NCBI GenBank assembly: GCA_023375785.1
Contig: SZWC01003858.1
Location: 153,466 to 181,063 of the forward strand
Length of the DNA stretch: 27,598 bases
Direction of reading: 5' to 3'
DNA from: Penium margaritaceum
Lineage: Eukaryota; Streptophyta; Zygnematophyceae; Desmidiales; Peniaceae
Under the pieces are notes generated by a model. The model worked only from the letters and a program-made list of their open reading frames with translations. It had not been told where the DNA came from and did no database searches. This document shows positions 8,898-20,516 of this stretch, in pieces (within the stretch, counting starts at the first letter, position 1; every line of letters begins with the position of its first letter). A program made the translations under genes and the position numbers.

Positions 8898-10797
8898 AGC
8901 ACCATGCACGCGGCGCCGTCTCCTTCCCTACCACGCTACAGGCGCGGCCAAGGTGGCACCCTCTGACCCAGGCCGTCAGTGAGTGCGCAGACCGCCACAC
9001 CGCGCCTTGTGGCGCCTCGGCTCCTTGTCGCCCCACGTGTCTCTTCCGCTCCTATGAAAGTGAGTGGGGACCGTGGCACCAAGGCCCTCGGCCCAACCAA
9101 TTTGGCCATCATTGCAGACCTCCACCCGGGCTCCGTACTGGCCTACGTCATGCTCCATCACGAGCATCGGCATGCCATCACGGCTACACTCACACACATC
9201 CCACCTGGGGATGGAGATGCACACGCCCTTGCAGTCCACTCCACGGCATGCCTTGAGGACCCTGCCAACCTAGGCGAGGCTCGAGCCTCTCCCGAGGGTG
9301 CACATTGGGATGTTGCCTGCGTCAACGAGCTCGTTGCTATCCGACAGCACCATGTGTACGACCTCGTCGATCTCCCTCCAGGTCGGAAGGCCATTGGTGT
9401 CAAATGGAAGCCGGACGGGTCCTTGGAAAAGCAAAAGGCCCGCCTCACAGCCAAGGGGTTTGCTCAAGTCCCTGGGGTTGATAACGACCAGATCTTTGTG
9501 CTAGTCGGCTGATTCTCCACTAGCCAAGCGGTCTTCAGCCTGGTTGCGGAGCATGGCTGGGAGCTCTATTAGATGGACGTATGCAACGCTTTCCTTCATG
9601 GCTCGTTGGAGGGAGAGGAGCTCTACATGGTGCAGCCTCCAGGCTTTGACAATGGCACTGGGAAGGTCTGGCGCCTGCGGAAGGCCCTATATAGCCTAAA
9701 GCAGTTGCCTCGGTGCTGGGACTAGGAAGTTAGTCGCACGCTCCTCCGCGACGGCCTCCTGCGTAGCACTGCTGACCCTGCACAGTTCATGAGACCGCGA
9801 GGCCAAAACCTTTGTCGCTGTCCTAGTCTGTGTTGACGATCTTCTTAATGCGTCGCGAGACATGGCTGCCATCTAGCGTATCAAGGACCTGCTGCACAAC
9901 GCCTACCACATGAAGGATCTCGGTTCTGCCCGCATTTTCCTGGGCATGGAGCTCGAGCATGATCGCTCCCAAGGCATCCCACACGTCCACCAGGCCATCT
10001 ATGCATAGACTCTATCCACTTGCTTCGCCGAGGATCTGCCCCTCGTGCCGAGTGCGTCTTCACCCATGTCATCGGATGGCAAAGTGAAGCTGAAGACCTC
10101 TGACCTAGCTGTTGTGGGGGAGCCAATTGACGTGACCACGTATCTGCGAGTTATCGAGTCACTGATGTTCTTGGCGATGATGACAAGCCCATATATTGCA
10201 TTCGCCGTCAACCTCCTGGCTTAGTTCTCTCATGAGCCGTGTCACCTCTACATCGAGGCCGTGATCAGAGTGCTACGTTATGTCATCTCGACTCCACGGC
10301 GAGGTCTCATGTTCCGCCGATAGCCGTTCGTAGTCGTGGTGGGCTACGCCGACAGTGATTGGGCCGTCGGTCCGGACGGAAAGAGCCGCATAGACTAGAT
10401 CTTTCTGCTTGGCGGCACGTCTATGTCCTTGTGCGGTGGCAAGCACGGGTGCATGGCACGTAAAAACACTGAGGCTGAGTACGTGGCCCTTGGCTAAGAT
10501 GGATGTGAGAGCGTGTTGTTGTATCGTCTATTGTCTGATTTGCGTCAATTCGTCGCATCCATCGCGTTGCATTGTGACAATGAGAGTGCCATGGCCATGG
10601 CCAACAATGATGGTATGCATCACACACGCACAAAGTACATCAGTGTTGAATATCACTATGTGCGATTGTTGTTGCACGACGGTAGTGTCAGCATTGTGTG
10701 GGTTGAGACAGCACGGCAGCTGGCTGACATCTTGACTAAGGCACTGAAGCACGATTCGTTCAAGAAGGCTATGAGCTCAGTCGGTATGCGTTTGTGA
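8898..10797 (+). pseudogene. Element B reverse transcriptase and RNase H
   Basis: After the minisatellite the frame runs into copia RT: LPPGRKAIGVKW (about 9375), [39 protein letters not shown] (9573), [18 protein letters not shown] and CVDDLL (about 9830; canonical YVDD). Compared with element A the stretch after VKW is six residues shorter, an in-frame deletion. A one-base frameshift lies near 9795-9810. RNase H follows: VGYADSDWAVGPDGKSR (about 10342), NTEAEYVALG and LHCDNESAMAMANN, ending SSVGMRL and TGA at 10795. The usual KHIDVxYH motif reads KYISVEYH. Stops: TGA 8964, 9510; TAG 9570, 9723, 9874, 10006, 10222, 10321, 10396; TAA 10495. The last 100 codons are open. Confidence 0.9.
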
Positions 10798-10897
10798 GTT
10801 GCACTCTTTGTTCCCGCTTGCATCTCTCCATGCCCTTGGGGAGTCTGTCTATTGAATGTGTCGTTGCCCGTCCATGTGTACTGTGCCTGTGAGTCAT

Positions 10898-10904
10898 GGG
10901 GGAG
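10898..10904 (+). promoter_or_regulatory. Element B polypurine tract
   Basis: GGGGGAG immediately precedes TGTTGG, the start of the 3' LTR, about 100 bp after the pol stop. This is the usual place and form of the plus-strand primer, and the same AGGGGGAG/TGTTGG junction occurs in element C. Confidence 0.8.
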
Positions 10905-11213
10905 TGTTGGCTTTTTCTCACATCTCTCATTGTGTTCTGTTGTGTCCTCCCAGCTTGTGTACATCGGTGTACAGATGACTGACAGCGAGACTTGACGTTG
11001 CTTGAGTGTCGTCCGGTGGAGTCGACGCACGCTAAGGACTACAAATAGATTGCTAAAGCCTCCTCCCTCTGGCACCGTGCTCAGCTCCATCGGCAGGCGT
11101 CCTTGGTAGTTAGGCCGCCGGCGGTCAGAGCCACTGCAGATGCTTTCTGAATACATCCAGTGCTAAATCAAGCTGTACCATTGCGTCCTCCTCTACTTAG
11201 GATCCAAATCCCA
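10905..11213 (+). repeat. Element B 3' LTR (right end uncertain)
   Basis: It starts TGTTGGCTTTTTCTC after the polypurine tract. A TATA-like ACAAATAG lies near 11040 and a TGTACA-TCGG-TGTACA hairpin near 10957. A plausible end is ...AAATCCCA at about 11213, giving roughly 309 bp, similar to the element A LTR. No second copy is seen in the window, so neither the end nor a target duplication can be confirmed. Confidence 0.55.
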
Positions 11214-12027
11214 TGCTACCGTGGCACTGTTGTCACTAGGGACTCGTGTAGGCGTGGAATCAAATGTGCGGAGTTGTAGGCGCAAAGGCATAGGGAAAAA
11301 AGCATAGGCCCATAGGCGCAAGCATGGAGACGCAGGTGCGGAGGCGCAGGCACGGATGCACAGTCACAGAGGTGCATGCATGGAGGCGGAATTGCAGGCA
11401 AAGAGCCGTAGTTGTAGAGGCATAGTTGTGGAGGGAAATGCGTAGCGGCAAAGGTGTAGCAATGCAGATGCAGAGGCCCAGGAATAGAGGCGTAGGTGCA
11501 GAGGCGGAGTTATAGAGGGAGAGGTGCAAAGGCACAGGCGTAAAGGCACACGTGTAGAGGCGCAGGCACAAAGGGGCAGGCACAGTGGCACATGTGTAGA
11601 GGCACAGGCACAGAGGCACACATGCACATGTTCGGGTGCAAAGCTGCATGCGCGGAGGTGCAGTCGTAGAGGTGTAGACGAGCATGAACAGACCTGCAGG
11701 CGCAAACACAAAGGTGCAAACGTACAAGCACAGAAATGCAAGGGCAGAGGCACATGCACAAAGGAGTAGGGATAGAGGCATAGGCACAGAGGCGAAGGTG
11801 CAAAGGTACAGGCAAAGGGACGCAGGTGCCTATTTGCATGCGCCGAGGTGTAGGCACAGTGGTACACACACAAAGATACAGGAGAAGAGGCACGGGCAAA
11901 GACGTGCAGGCAATGAGGAACAAGTGTAGGGGTGTGGGACCAGAGATGTAGGCATGAATGAATGGAGGCACAAGGTTGCCGGTGCAGAGGTGCGGGCGGG
12001 GGCACATAGGAGATAGGAGGCGCGGAG

Positions 12028-12215
12028 GCGCTGGCGTGGAGGTGCGGAGGTGTGGTGGCACAAAGGTGCAGAGGTGCAAAGGCACGGAGGCGCAGAGGCG
12101 CAAAGGCACGGCATCGTGAAGGCACAGAGGTAAGGAGGCATGGAGGCAAGGAGGCACAGAGGTAAGGAGGCATGGAGGCAAGGAGGCACAGAGGTATGAA
12201 GATGCGGAGGTGTGG
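12028..12215. repeat. 8-bp-period block inside the 14-bp array
   Basis: Here the unit is 8 bp (GGAGGCAC, AGAGGTAA, GGAGGCAT, GGAGGCAA, repeating in that order around 12130-12195, which makes a local 32-bp higher-order repeat). Similar 8-bp blocks occur at about 12880-13048, 14540-14622 and 15085-15120. The 14-mer looks like this 8-mer plus a 6-bp partial copy (GGAGGCAC + AGGCAC). Confidence 0.85.
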
Positions 12216-12879
12216 AGGCGCATGTGGGAACGTGGAGGTATGGAGGCACAAGCGGAGGCGAAGAGGCATAGGCGCCAAGGGGTAGACACGGAGGTGCAGA
12301 CGTGGAGGGACAAGCACAGAGGCGTAGGCATGGAGGCACAAGAAGAGGTCCATGCGTAGAGGAAAAGGCACGCCAAAGAAGGTACAAAGGCACAGGCGTA
12401 GAGGCCCATGCACAGAGGTCCAGGTGTAGTGGCATAGGTACAAAGGGAGAAGTTCAGAGGCACAAGTACAGAGGCGCAGGTGCAGAGGTGCAATCGTAGA
12501 GGCACAAACACAAAAGCGCAGGCGTAGAGGCGCAAGTGCAGAGGTATAGGTACAAAGGCGTAGGCGCATAGGCATAAGCATAGAGACGTAGGCACATAGG
12601 CACAAGAACCTAGGCACACGCATTAAGGTTCAGGTGCAAAGGTGCCAAGAGGTGTGGGATAGGAGGCGTGGGCAACAATGCACGGGCGAGCAGGTGTGGA
12701 TGCAGAGGCGCAAGCACATAGGCATGGAGGCGTGGAGGTGCAGGCACAGAGGTGCTGATGCTGGTGCGCGGGAGCATGAAGGCACAGAGGTGGGGGTGCA
12801 AGGGCGTGTGAACACGTGGATGTGCGGGCGTGCGTACATAGGGGCATGCGGGCGCGTGAAGGCGTAAGACATGAAGGTC

Positions 12880-13048
12880 CAGAGGCACGAGAGCAAGGAG
12901 GCACAGAGGCACGAAGTTACAAAGGTGCGAAGGCATGGAGGCACAGATGTAAAGAGGCTCGGAGGTGTGGAGACATGGAGGTGTGGAGGCACGGAGGTGA
13001 AGAGGCGTGTAGGCACAGAGGCATGTGAGTGCGGAGGTGTGGAGGCGC
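12880..13048. repeat. Second 8-bp-period block
   Basis: Units such as GGAGGCAC, AGAGGCAC, GGAGGTGT and GGAGACAT follow at 8-bp spacing. The block is preceded, as at 11985 and 14457, by a G-rich segment containing GCGGGCG and (G)TACATAGG, hinting at a larger repeating segment. Confidence 0.75.
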
Positions 13049-16000
13049 ATGCACGAAGATACAAGTGGGAAGACACAGGCGTAGGTATGGAGGCAGATGC
13101 ACGAAGACACAGGCGTAGAGGTGCAGGCATGGAGGCCCAAGAATGGAGGCGCAGGTGCAGAGGCATAGGGATGGAGGCGTAGGAAAAGAGGTGTAGGCGC
13201 AGAGGCACAGGCGTGGATGCAAAGGCATTGTGGAGAAGGCATAAAGGCGTAGGCATAGAGGCCCAGGCAATGGCCTAGGTGTAGAGGCAAAGGTGTGGAG
13301 GCGCATGCGCAGAGGCCGATGGACAATGGCGTAGGTACAGAGGTTCAAGGGTAGAGGCGTAGGTGAGAGGCACAAGTGCAAAGTCACAGGCGCAGAGGTG
13401 TAGGCACATAGGTACATTTGCCAAACCGGAGGTCCAAAGCGGTTGCCAAGGAGCCACAAGTGATGAGGCATAGATGCACAAATACGGAGGCATAGGCACG
13501 GAGGCGCAGGTGTGAAGGCACAGGCACGGAGGCGCAACCACCGAGGCGCAAGCATGGAGGCGGAGGCGCAGAGGCATAGGTGTAGAGGTGTAGGCATGGA
13601 GGTGGAAGCGCAAAGGCGCAGGTGTAGAGGCGCAGGCAAAAAGGCGCAAGCGCTGAGGTGCAGGCGAGGAGGCACAAGCGCGAAGGAACACGCGTGGAGG
13701 CACAGATATGCGGAGGTACGAAGGTGCGGAGGCATGGAGGTGCAGGTACGGAGGCACAAGCACTGAGGTGCATGTGTGGAGGGACAGTCATAGTGGCGTA
13801 AGTGCACAGGCACAGGCACGAAGGCGTAGGCGTAGAAGCGCACGCCCGAAGGCTTATGCACGGAAGAAAACACGGGGAGGCAGAGGCGTAGGTGCAGACA
13901 TGCAAGCAGATTGGCATAGGTACAGAAGCACAGGTGTGGAGGCAAAGGCACAGCACAGAAGGTGTAGAAACAAAGGTATAGATGCCGACGCATAGAGGCC
14001 TAGGTACAGAGGCGTTGGTGAAGAGGCGGAGGTGCAGAGGTATAGGCCCAGGGGCGCAACTGCAGAGGCAAATCACAGAGACATAGGCACAGAGGTGCAT
14101 GCGCAGAGATGCAGGCACACAGGTGTAGGCACAATGACGTAAATGCACACGCGTAATCGTGCAGGCGTAGACACATAAGCGCAGACGTGCAGGGGCAAAG
14201 GCACAGGCAAAGAGGCGCAAGTGCAGAGGTGCAGGGAATAAGGCACAGGTGCAGAGGCACAAGTGCACATGCGTAGGAACATACGTGCAGACATCTAGGC
14301 ATAGGCATCGCAGCGTAGGCGTAGAGGTACAGGCGTAGAGGTGCAAGCACACTCGTAGAGGTTAAGGTGAAGAGGTACGGGCAAAAAGGCTAGTGTGATG
14401 AGGTATGGGTACAGAGGTATGGGCACGGAGGTGCGGGCGTGGAGGCATGGAGGCGCGGAGGTGCGGGCGCAGAGGTGGGGGCGTGGGTACATAGGAGCGC
14501 AAATGTGCGGAGGCGGGGCACGCAAGCGCGCAGATGCACGCAGGTGTGAAGGCACGGAGGCACAGAGGCGTGGAGACATGGAGGCATGGAGGCATGGAGG
14601 CACGGAGGCACGGAGGTGCATATTCTTGGAGGCACAGGCGCGGAGGTGCAGGCACGGAGGTGCAGACGCATAGGCGTAGGTGCAAAGGTGTAGGCGCAGA
14701 GGCGCAGTCGTGGAGGTGTAGACGCAGAGGCATAGGCGTATAGGTGAAGGGGCTAAGGCACAGGGGTGGAGGTGTAGGCATAGGCATGGAGGCAGTAGTG
14801 CGGAGGTACAGGCGCAGAGGCATAGGTGCAATGGGTGCAGGCATAGAGGCTCAGGCATAGCGGTGTAAGAACGGTGACATAGCCAGTGCAAGTATGGAGG
14901 CGTAGGTGCGGAGGCACAGGTGTGGAGGCATTGGCACAAAAGCGCAAGCGCGGAGGCTCAAGTGTGCATGCACAGAGGTAGAGGCGTAGCCATGGAGGTG
15001 TAGTCATGGAGGCAAGCAGCGAAGCCGTAGGCATGGAGGTGCGTGCGGAGGCGCGAGCGTGGAGGCACATAGGCACTCAAGCACGAAGGCGCAAAGGCGC
15101 AGAGGCGCGGAGGCACAGGAACAAAGGCACATGTACAAAAGTGCATGCGCGGAGGCACATGCGTGAAGGGGCATGTGCGGAGGCATAGGTGCAAAGGCGC
15201 ACACACAGAGGCACAAGAGCATAGGCGGTGGCCCAAAGTTACATGCGCCCAGAAGCCCAGGCGCAGAGGCATAGGTGGAGAGGTATAGGCAGAGTGGTGC
15301 AGGCCTACAGGTATATACATGGAGGGGAAGGCGCATCGGCTAAGATACAGAGGCGCAAGCGTAGAGGCCCGGGCATAGAGGGCCAGGAACAACGGCCTAG
15401 ATGAAGAGGCACATGTGCAGAGGCCGAGTTGTAGAGGCCAAGTCGCAACGGTGGAGATGCAAAGGCGTAGAGGTTCCGGCATAGAGGCACAGGCGTAGAG
15501 GAACAAGCGCAAACGCACAAGCGCGGTGATGCAAGCACCGTAATGCAAGTGCGGAGGCGCAGGCGCGAAGGCTGAGGGGCAGAGGTGAAGGGGCAGAGGC
15601 GGAGACGTAGAAGTGGAGATGCACATGTGCAAGAGCAGAGGCGCATGTGCCGGGGAGAAGGTGCCAGGTGTAGACGCCGAGGCGGAGGCGCCTATGCGCA
15701 GGCGCCATGGCGTGGTTGCAGAAGCTCAAGTGTGGAGACACATGGGCAGAGGCGCAGGTGTAGAGGCACAAGCACAGACACACACACATTGAAGTGTAGG
15801 TGTAGAGGCCCACATGATGAGGCAGACACGTTGAGGCTCACACATGGAGGTAAAGGCACAGAGACACACGTGCGAAGGTGCAGGCATGGAGGCACTGGCA
15901 TGGAGGTGCAGGCGCGAAAACATAGGCACGGGTGCTAAGGTACAGGCGCAAAGATGCAAGGGCAGGCAAAGAAGCACAAGGGCATGCATAGATACGTAGG

Positions 16001-16069
16001 GAAAGGTGCGAAGGTGCAGGGACAAGCATAGAGATATGGGGGCATGTGTGGAGGAAGAGGCGTAGAGGC

Positions 16070-16360
16070 ACAGGTGTGGAGGCGGAAGAGCGGTGGGACG
16101 GGCGTGGCGGCACGGGCACAGTGGCGGGGGCACGGCGGCACTGGTGTAGCAATGTGTGTGCGGTGGCAAGGTCGTGTTGGCGTGGGCATGGTGGTGCGTG
16201 CGCAACGGTGCAGGTGCAGCGGCCCGGACGTGACAGCGCGGGCGCGGCGCCGCAGGCATGGGAGCGTGGACGTGGCGGCACGAGCAAGGCTGTCCAGGCA
16301 CGGCGGTGGCGTGGTGGCGCGAACGCAGGCCTGGTGGCGCAAGCCCAGACGCGAGCACAG
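16070..16360. repeat. GC-rich variant domain of the 14-bp array
   Basis: About 290 bp in which the AGAGG core is mostly replaced by CGGTGG/GCGGC (for example GGCGGCACGGGCACAGTGG), raising GC content while keeping the 14-bp spacing. Flanking units return to the AGAGG type on both sides, so it is a locally homogenised subfamily. Confidence 0.75.
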
Positions 16361-19300
16361 CGATGCAGGTGTGGTAATGAGGTTCAAGAGGTGCAGGAAG
16401 AGCTAAACATGCAGAGGCGCATGCGCTTTGGTGCACGTGCTCAGACGCACACACAGAGGTGCAGGCGTGAAGGCGCTAGTACGGAGGCATGGACACTAAA
16501 GCACAGGTGTAGAGGTGCAACTGTAGAGACACAGGCGCAGAGGTGCAGGCACGGAGGCATAGGCAAGGAGACATAGGCGAGGAGGCACATAAATCTAGGG
16601 GCAAAGGCACAGGTGCAGAGATGCATGCACGAAGGCACAGGCTGAGAGAGGTAGTCATAGAGGGACAGGCACAGAGGTGCAGGCATAGAGGTGCAGGCAC
16701 AAAGGCGCAGGTGCAACAATAGGCATAGAGATGTAGGCGTAGAGGCCCTGGCGTAGAGGCGTAGGTTCACATGCCATAATGAAGAGGCCCAAGTACGAAG
16801 GCGCAGGGGCGGAGGCGCAGGGACAAAAGTGCAAGTGCAGAGGCACAGGCGTAGAGGCATAGGCATGAAGGCGCAGGCGTGGGGGCACATGCACAGAGGC
16901 ACATGGACTGAGGCACACGCGCACAGGCGCAGGAACACAGGCGCAAGCACAAAGACGCAGGCACTGAGGCTCAAGCCAAGAGGGGCAGGCGCATCTGGGC
17001 AAGCAGAGGGGTGCTCGCGTAGAGACATAGGGACAGAGAAACACACATAACTATAGGTAGAGAGGCGCAAGCATAGAGGCGCATGTGGAGAGGCCAAGCT
17101 GAAGAAGCCCAGGCAAAGAGGGGCAAGTAGAGAGGTGGAGGCACAGAATTGCATGCGTAGAGGCACAAGCATAGAGATGTAGGCGTAAAGGCCTAAGGAC
17201 AGAGGCGCTGGTGCAGAGGAACATGCGCGAATGCATAGGCACGGAGGTGTAGGGGTTGAGCTGAAACCTCAAAGGTGTAGGCGTGAAGGTATAGGAACGG
17301 AGGCACATGCATAGAGGTGCAACCACAGAGGCACACGTGTGAAGGCATGGGAGCGGAGTTGTAGGTGTGGGAGCGCAGGCAAAGAGGTACAAGCGCAGAG
17401 GTGCAGGTGCAGAGGCGCAGGCGCAGAGTTGTAGGTTCAGCGACGTAGGCACACTAGTGTATGCACAAAGGTGTAGGTGTAAGGGCGCAAGCATTGTGGG
17501 CAAGAGCAAAGGCATAGGCGTAGAGGTGCAGGCGTAGAGGCGCAGGTGGAGAGGCCCATGGACATAGACGTAGGCACAAAGGCGCAAACGCAGAGGGACA
17601 GGCGCAGAGGCACAAGCTGAAAGGCGCAGACGTAGAGGTATCCGCACAGAAGCGTAGGCTAAAAAACACAGGCGCAGAATCACACTAGCAGAGCCATGGA
17701 CACTGAGGCGCAGGAATAGATGCACATGCACAGAGGCGCATGCCGAGAGGCATAGGTGCAAAGGTGCAAGCAAAAATGCACAGGCGTAGAGGCGCAGGCA
17801 CAGAGGCACGGGCACAGAGGCGCAGGCGCAGAGGCACATGCGCAAAGGTGCATGAATAGAGGCTCAGGCGCACAGGCTTAGAGGTGAAGGTGCAGAGGCA
17901 CACGCGCAGAGGCGTAGACGCATAGGCACAAGCACAGAGGCACAAAAACAGAGGCATAGGCACATAGGCACACGGACAGAAGCATAGACACAGGGATGTA
18001 GGCGTAGAGGTGCAAGGGGAGAGGCACAAGCAAAGAAGCATAGGTGCAGAGGTGTAGGTGCAGAGGTGCAACAACAGAGGTGCAGTCGGAAAGGCGCGGG
18101 CGCAGAGGCACATGTGCTGAGGCAATGCATCAAGGTGGAGGCGTAAAGGCACACATGCTAGGGCACATGTACGGAAGCAAAAGCAAAGAGGAACTCGCAT
18201 GGAGACATAGAAGTTGAGGCATCGGCATGTAAGCACAGACATGAGGCACAAATGCACATGTGCTAGCATGGAGGTGCAGGTGCAGAGGCACAGGTGTAGA
18301 GGTAGAGACATTGAGGCGCACATGCAGAGGCACAGGCGCAAAGATGCAGGCATAGAGTTGAGGGAGCGGAGGCACAGGCGCGAAGGCACGAAGGGAGAGG
18401 GAAAGGCATAGAGGCGCAATTGCAGAGGCACAAGCGCAGAGCTGGAGGCCAAGAGCGGCAGGCACTGAGGGGCAGGTGCAAAACGGTAGGCTCAGAGGCA
18501 CATGCACAGAGAAAGAGGCATAGAAGTAGGGGCATAGAGGTGTAGGCGTAGAGGTGCGGGCGTAGAGGCGCATGCATAGAGGTGCAAACACAGATGAGTA
18601 GGATCAAAACTGCAGTGAGAGAGGCATGTGAGCGAAGGCGTAGGCACAAAGGTGCACACGCAGAGCTATAGGCGCAATGGCGCATCCATAGACAAGCACA
18701 CTAAGAGGCACAGGGCCGGAGGCACAAGCATAGAGGCTGAGACTGAGATGTACAAGGATAGAGGCAAAGAGCCTAAGGGATAGGCACAGAGGCGTAGGGG
18801 CAGAGGCACATGCACGGAGGCACAAGAATGCAAGTGCATGCACAGGCGGAAGCGTGGAGGTACACACGCAAAGGTGTACGTGCGGAGGCCCAAGCAAAGA
18901 GACGCAGGCACGGATGCACAAGTCCAAAGCCATGGGCATGGAGGCACAAGCACGGAGGCACAGGCGCCGAGACTCATGCGTAAAGGCGCAAGTGCGAAGG
19001 CTAAAGTGCGGAGGTGCACATGCGGAGGCAAGGGGGCAGAGGCACAAGGGTAGAGGTACAAGCGTAAATGTGCAAACGTAGAGGCAGAGGTGCAAAGGCA
19101 TAGGCGCAGAGGCGCAGGCGTAAGGGTAGGTGTAGATTCGCAGGCGCAACGGTGCAGGCGCATTGGCGTGGGCGCAGGGACGCAAGCGCAAGAGTGCATA
19201 CGGAGTGCCACAAGCATAAAGGTACAGGCGCAGAGGCACAAGCGCAAGAGCAGGGGTGCACGCACAAAGGTACAGGCGTAGAGGCACTGGTGCAGAGGTG

Positions 19301-19915
19301 CAGGCGCAGAGGTGCAAGCGCAGAGGCGCAAGTGCAGAGGCATAAGGGTAGAGACACAGACGCAAACATGCAGGCACAGAGGCATAGGGGTAGAGGGGCA
19401 TGTGCAGAGGCGCACGCGCTGAAGCGTATGCACAGAGGTGGAGGCGGAAAGGCAAACACACTCAGGTACACGCACGGAGATGAAGGCACGGAGGCACACA
19501 CTCGGAGGCGCAGAAGCGGAGGCGCTTGCGCAGAGGAGCAGGCACGAAGTTGCAAGTGCAAAGGCGCTAGCGCGGAGGCATAGGCGCAGAAGTGCATGCA
19601 CAGAAGCATAGGCGCTGATGCGCAGGTGCGGAGGTCAGGCTCAGAGGCACGATGCAGAGGCATGGGCGCAGAGGCGCATGGGCAGAGGCTCAGGCATGGA
19701 GGCGAAGCCATGTAGGCACAGGCGTGTGAATGCAAGTGCGGAGGCGTAGGCGCGAAGGCGCATGCACAGAGGCACAGGTGCCGAGGCTCTTTTGTAGAGG
19801 CGTACAAGCATAGAAGCACCCACGGAGGTGTAGGCCCAGAGGCAGAGGCGTAGAGGCGTAGGGGTAGAGGTGCAGACAAAGAGGCACAGGCGCATAGGCT
19901 TAAGTAGAAAGGCGT

Positions 19916-20511
19916 TATCAATGTACATCACTACACGACATCGTACAACAATGTCCGACAACATACGGGAGTGTATGGTAACTTACAAAATTCTATGGAA
20001 ATGTACGGCTATGTACATAAGTATACAAACATTCTAAGATACTCGGCAATCTATAGCAATGTATGGCAATGTTTGTCATGTAGCAATGTATGCCAATGCA
20101 CGGCAATCTAGGAAAATGTGCGGTAGTGTATGGCAATGCATGGCAATGCTCTTCAATGCACAGCAACATACGGCAATCTACAGCGGTGTTTGTTCATCTA
20201 TGGCAAAGTAAGCAATGTCTGGCGATCTGCGGATATGTACTGAAGTGTACATCAATGTACCACCGTGTATGGCAATGTTGAGCGATGTACGGCAAGGTCC
20301 AGTAACATACGGAAATGTACATCATGTTGTGATGTGTAGATATGTATGACAATGTAGGGCAATTTATGGCAATTTGTGGCAATTTTCAGCAATGCATGGA
20401 AGTGTACGGCAACGTGTAGCAATGTAAGGCAATCTAAGGCACTTTACAGCCATGTAAAGCAATGTTTGGAAATCCTTGGCAATGTCAGGGCAACATATGA
20501 CAATGAAAGGC
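19916..20511. repeat. 10-bp-period array, left half
   Basis: Degenerate tandem units close to AATGTACGGC (for example AATGTATGGC, AATGCATGGC, AATGCACAGC, AATCTACAGC around 20120-20190). It starts directly where the 14-bp array ends. The same motif continues at 27059 beyond element C, so C inserted into this array. No coding potential is seen. Confidence 0.85.
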
Positions 20512-20516
20512 AATAC
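20512..20516. repeat. Target site duplication of element C, left copy
   Basis: AATAC immediately precedes the TGTTGG start of the 5' LTR and is repeated exactly at 27054-27058 after the 3' LTR. Five bases is the usual size for copia integrases. Confidence 0.95.

Larger units (their letters stand above)
6001..11213 (+). mobile_element. Element B: decayed Ty1/copia-type retrotransposon
   Basis: A plus-strand gag-pol in copia order: gag remnant with zinc knuckle, protease, integrase, linker minisatellite, RT, RNase H, polypurine tract and a candidate 3' LTR. I could not find a matching 5' LTR or PBS, so the left limit given is only where coding similarity starts; the element may extend further left or be 5' truncated. 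The reading frame can be followed for 4.7 kb by allowing two phase changes inside the minisatellite and one frameshift near 9800. It carries 20 in-frame stops, nearly all explainable as C-to-T changes at CAG, CAA or CGA codons. Confidence 0.88.
11250..19915. repeat. 8.7-kb tandem array of a degenerate 14-bp unit
   Basis: The plus strand is a near-continuous array with consensus close to CAGAGGCGCAGGCG, for example successive 14-mers at 17521-17660. By length there are about 620 units. Most unit-to-unit differences are CG/TG/CA alternation at two positions (AGGCGCAGG, AGGTGCAGG, AGGCACAGG, AGGTACAGG), the pattern left by loss of methylated CpG. On the minus strand the consensus contains no stop in any frame, which explains overlapping Cys/Leu/Pro/Arg/Ala-rich open frames of up to 419 codons; I do not regard them as genes. 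A short non-repetitive island (about 13409-13470) interrupts it. Confidence 0.95.

Noticed and set aside
6130..10497. TAG/TAA reassigned to glutamine (as in some green algae and ciliates)
   Set aside because: The 449-codon frame of A and the 557-codon frame of C use many CAG/CAA codons and no in-frame TAG or TAA, TGA also appears at Arg positions in B, and the TAG excess over TAA fits CHG deamination better.
11214..11225. TGCTACCGTGGC after the B 3' LTR as a degenerate primer-binding site of another element
   Set aside because: Only partial similarity to TGGTATCAGAGC, and sequence after a 3' LTR is expected to be flanking DNA.
11250..19915. CRISPR-like array
   Set aside because: Units are 8-14 bp, contiguous and degenerate, with no conserved repeat/unique spacer alternation, in a eukaryotic retroelement context.
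11260..19961. Very long Cys/Leu/Pro/Ala/Arg-rich open frames on the minus strand (up to 419 codons, overlapping in all three frames)
   Set aside because: The 14-bp consensus has no stop in any minus-strand frame and 14 is not a multiple of three, so all frames stay open by composition. No start context, domain or codon bias supports a gene.
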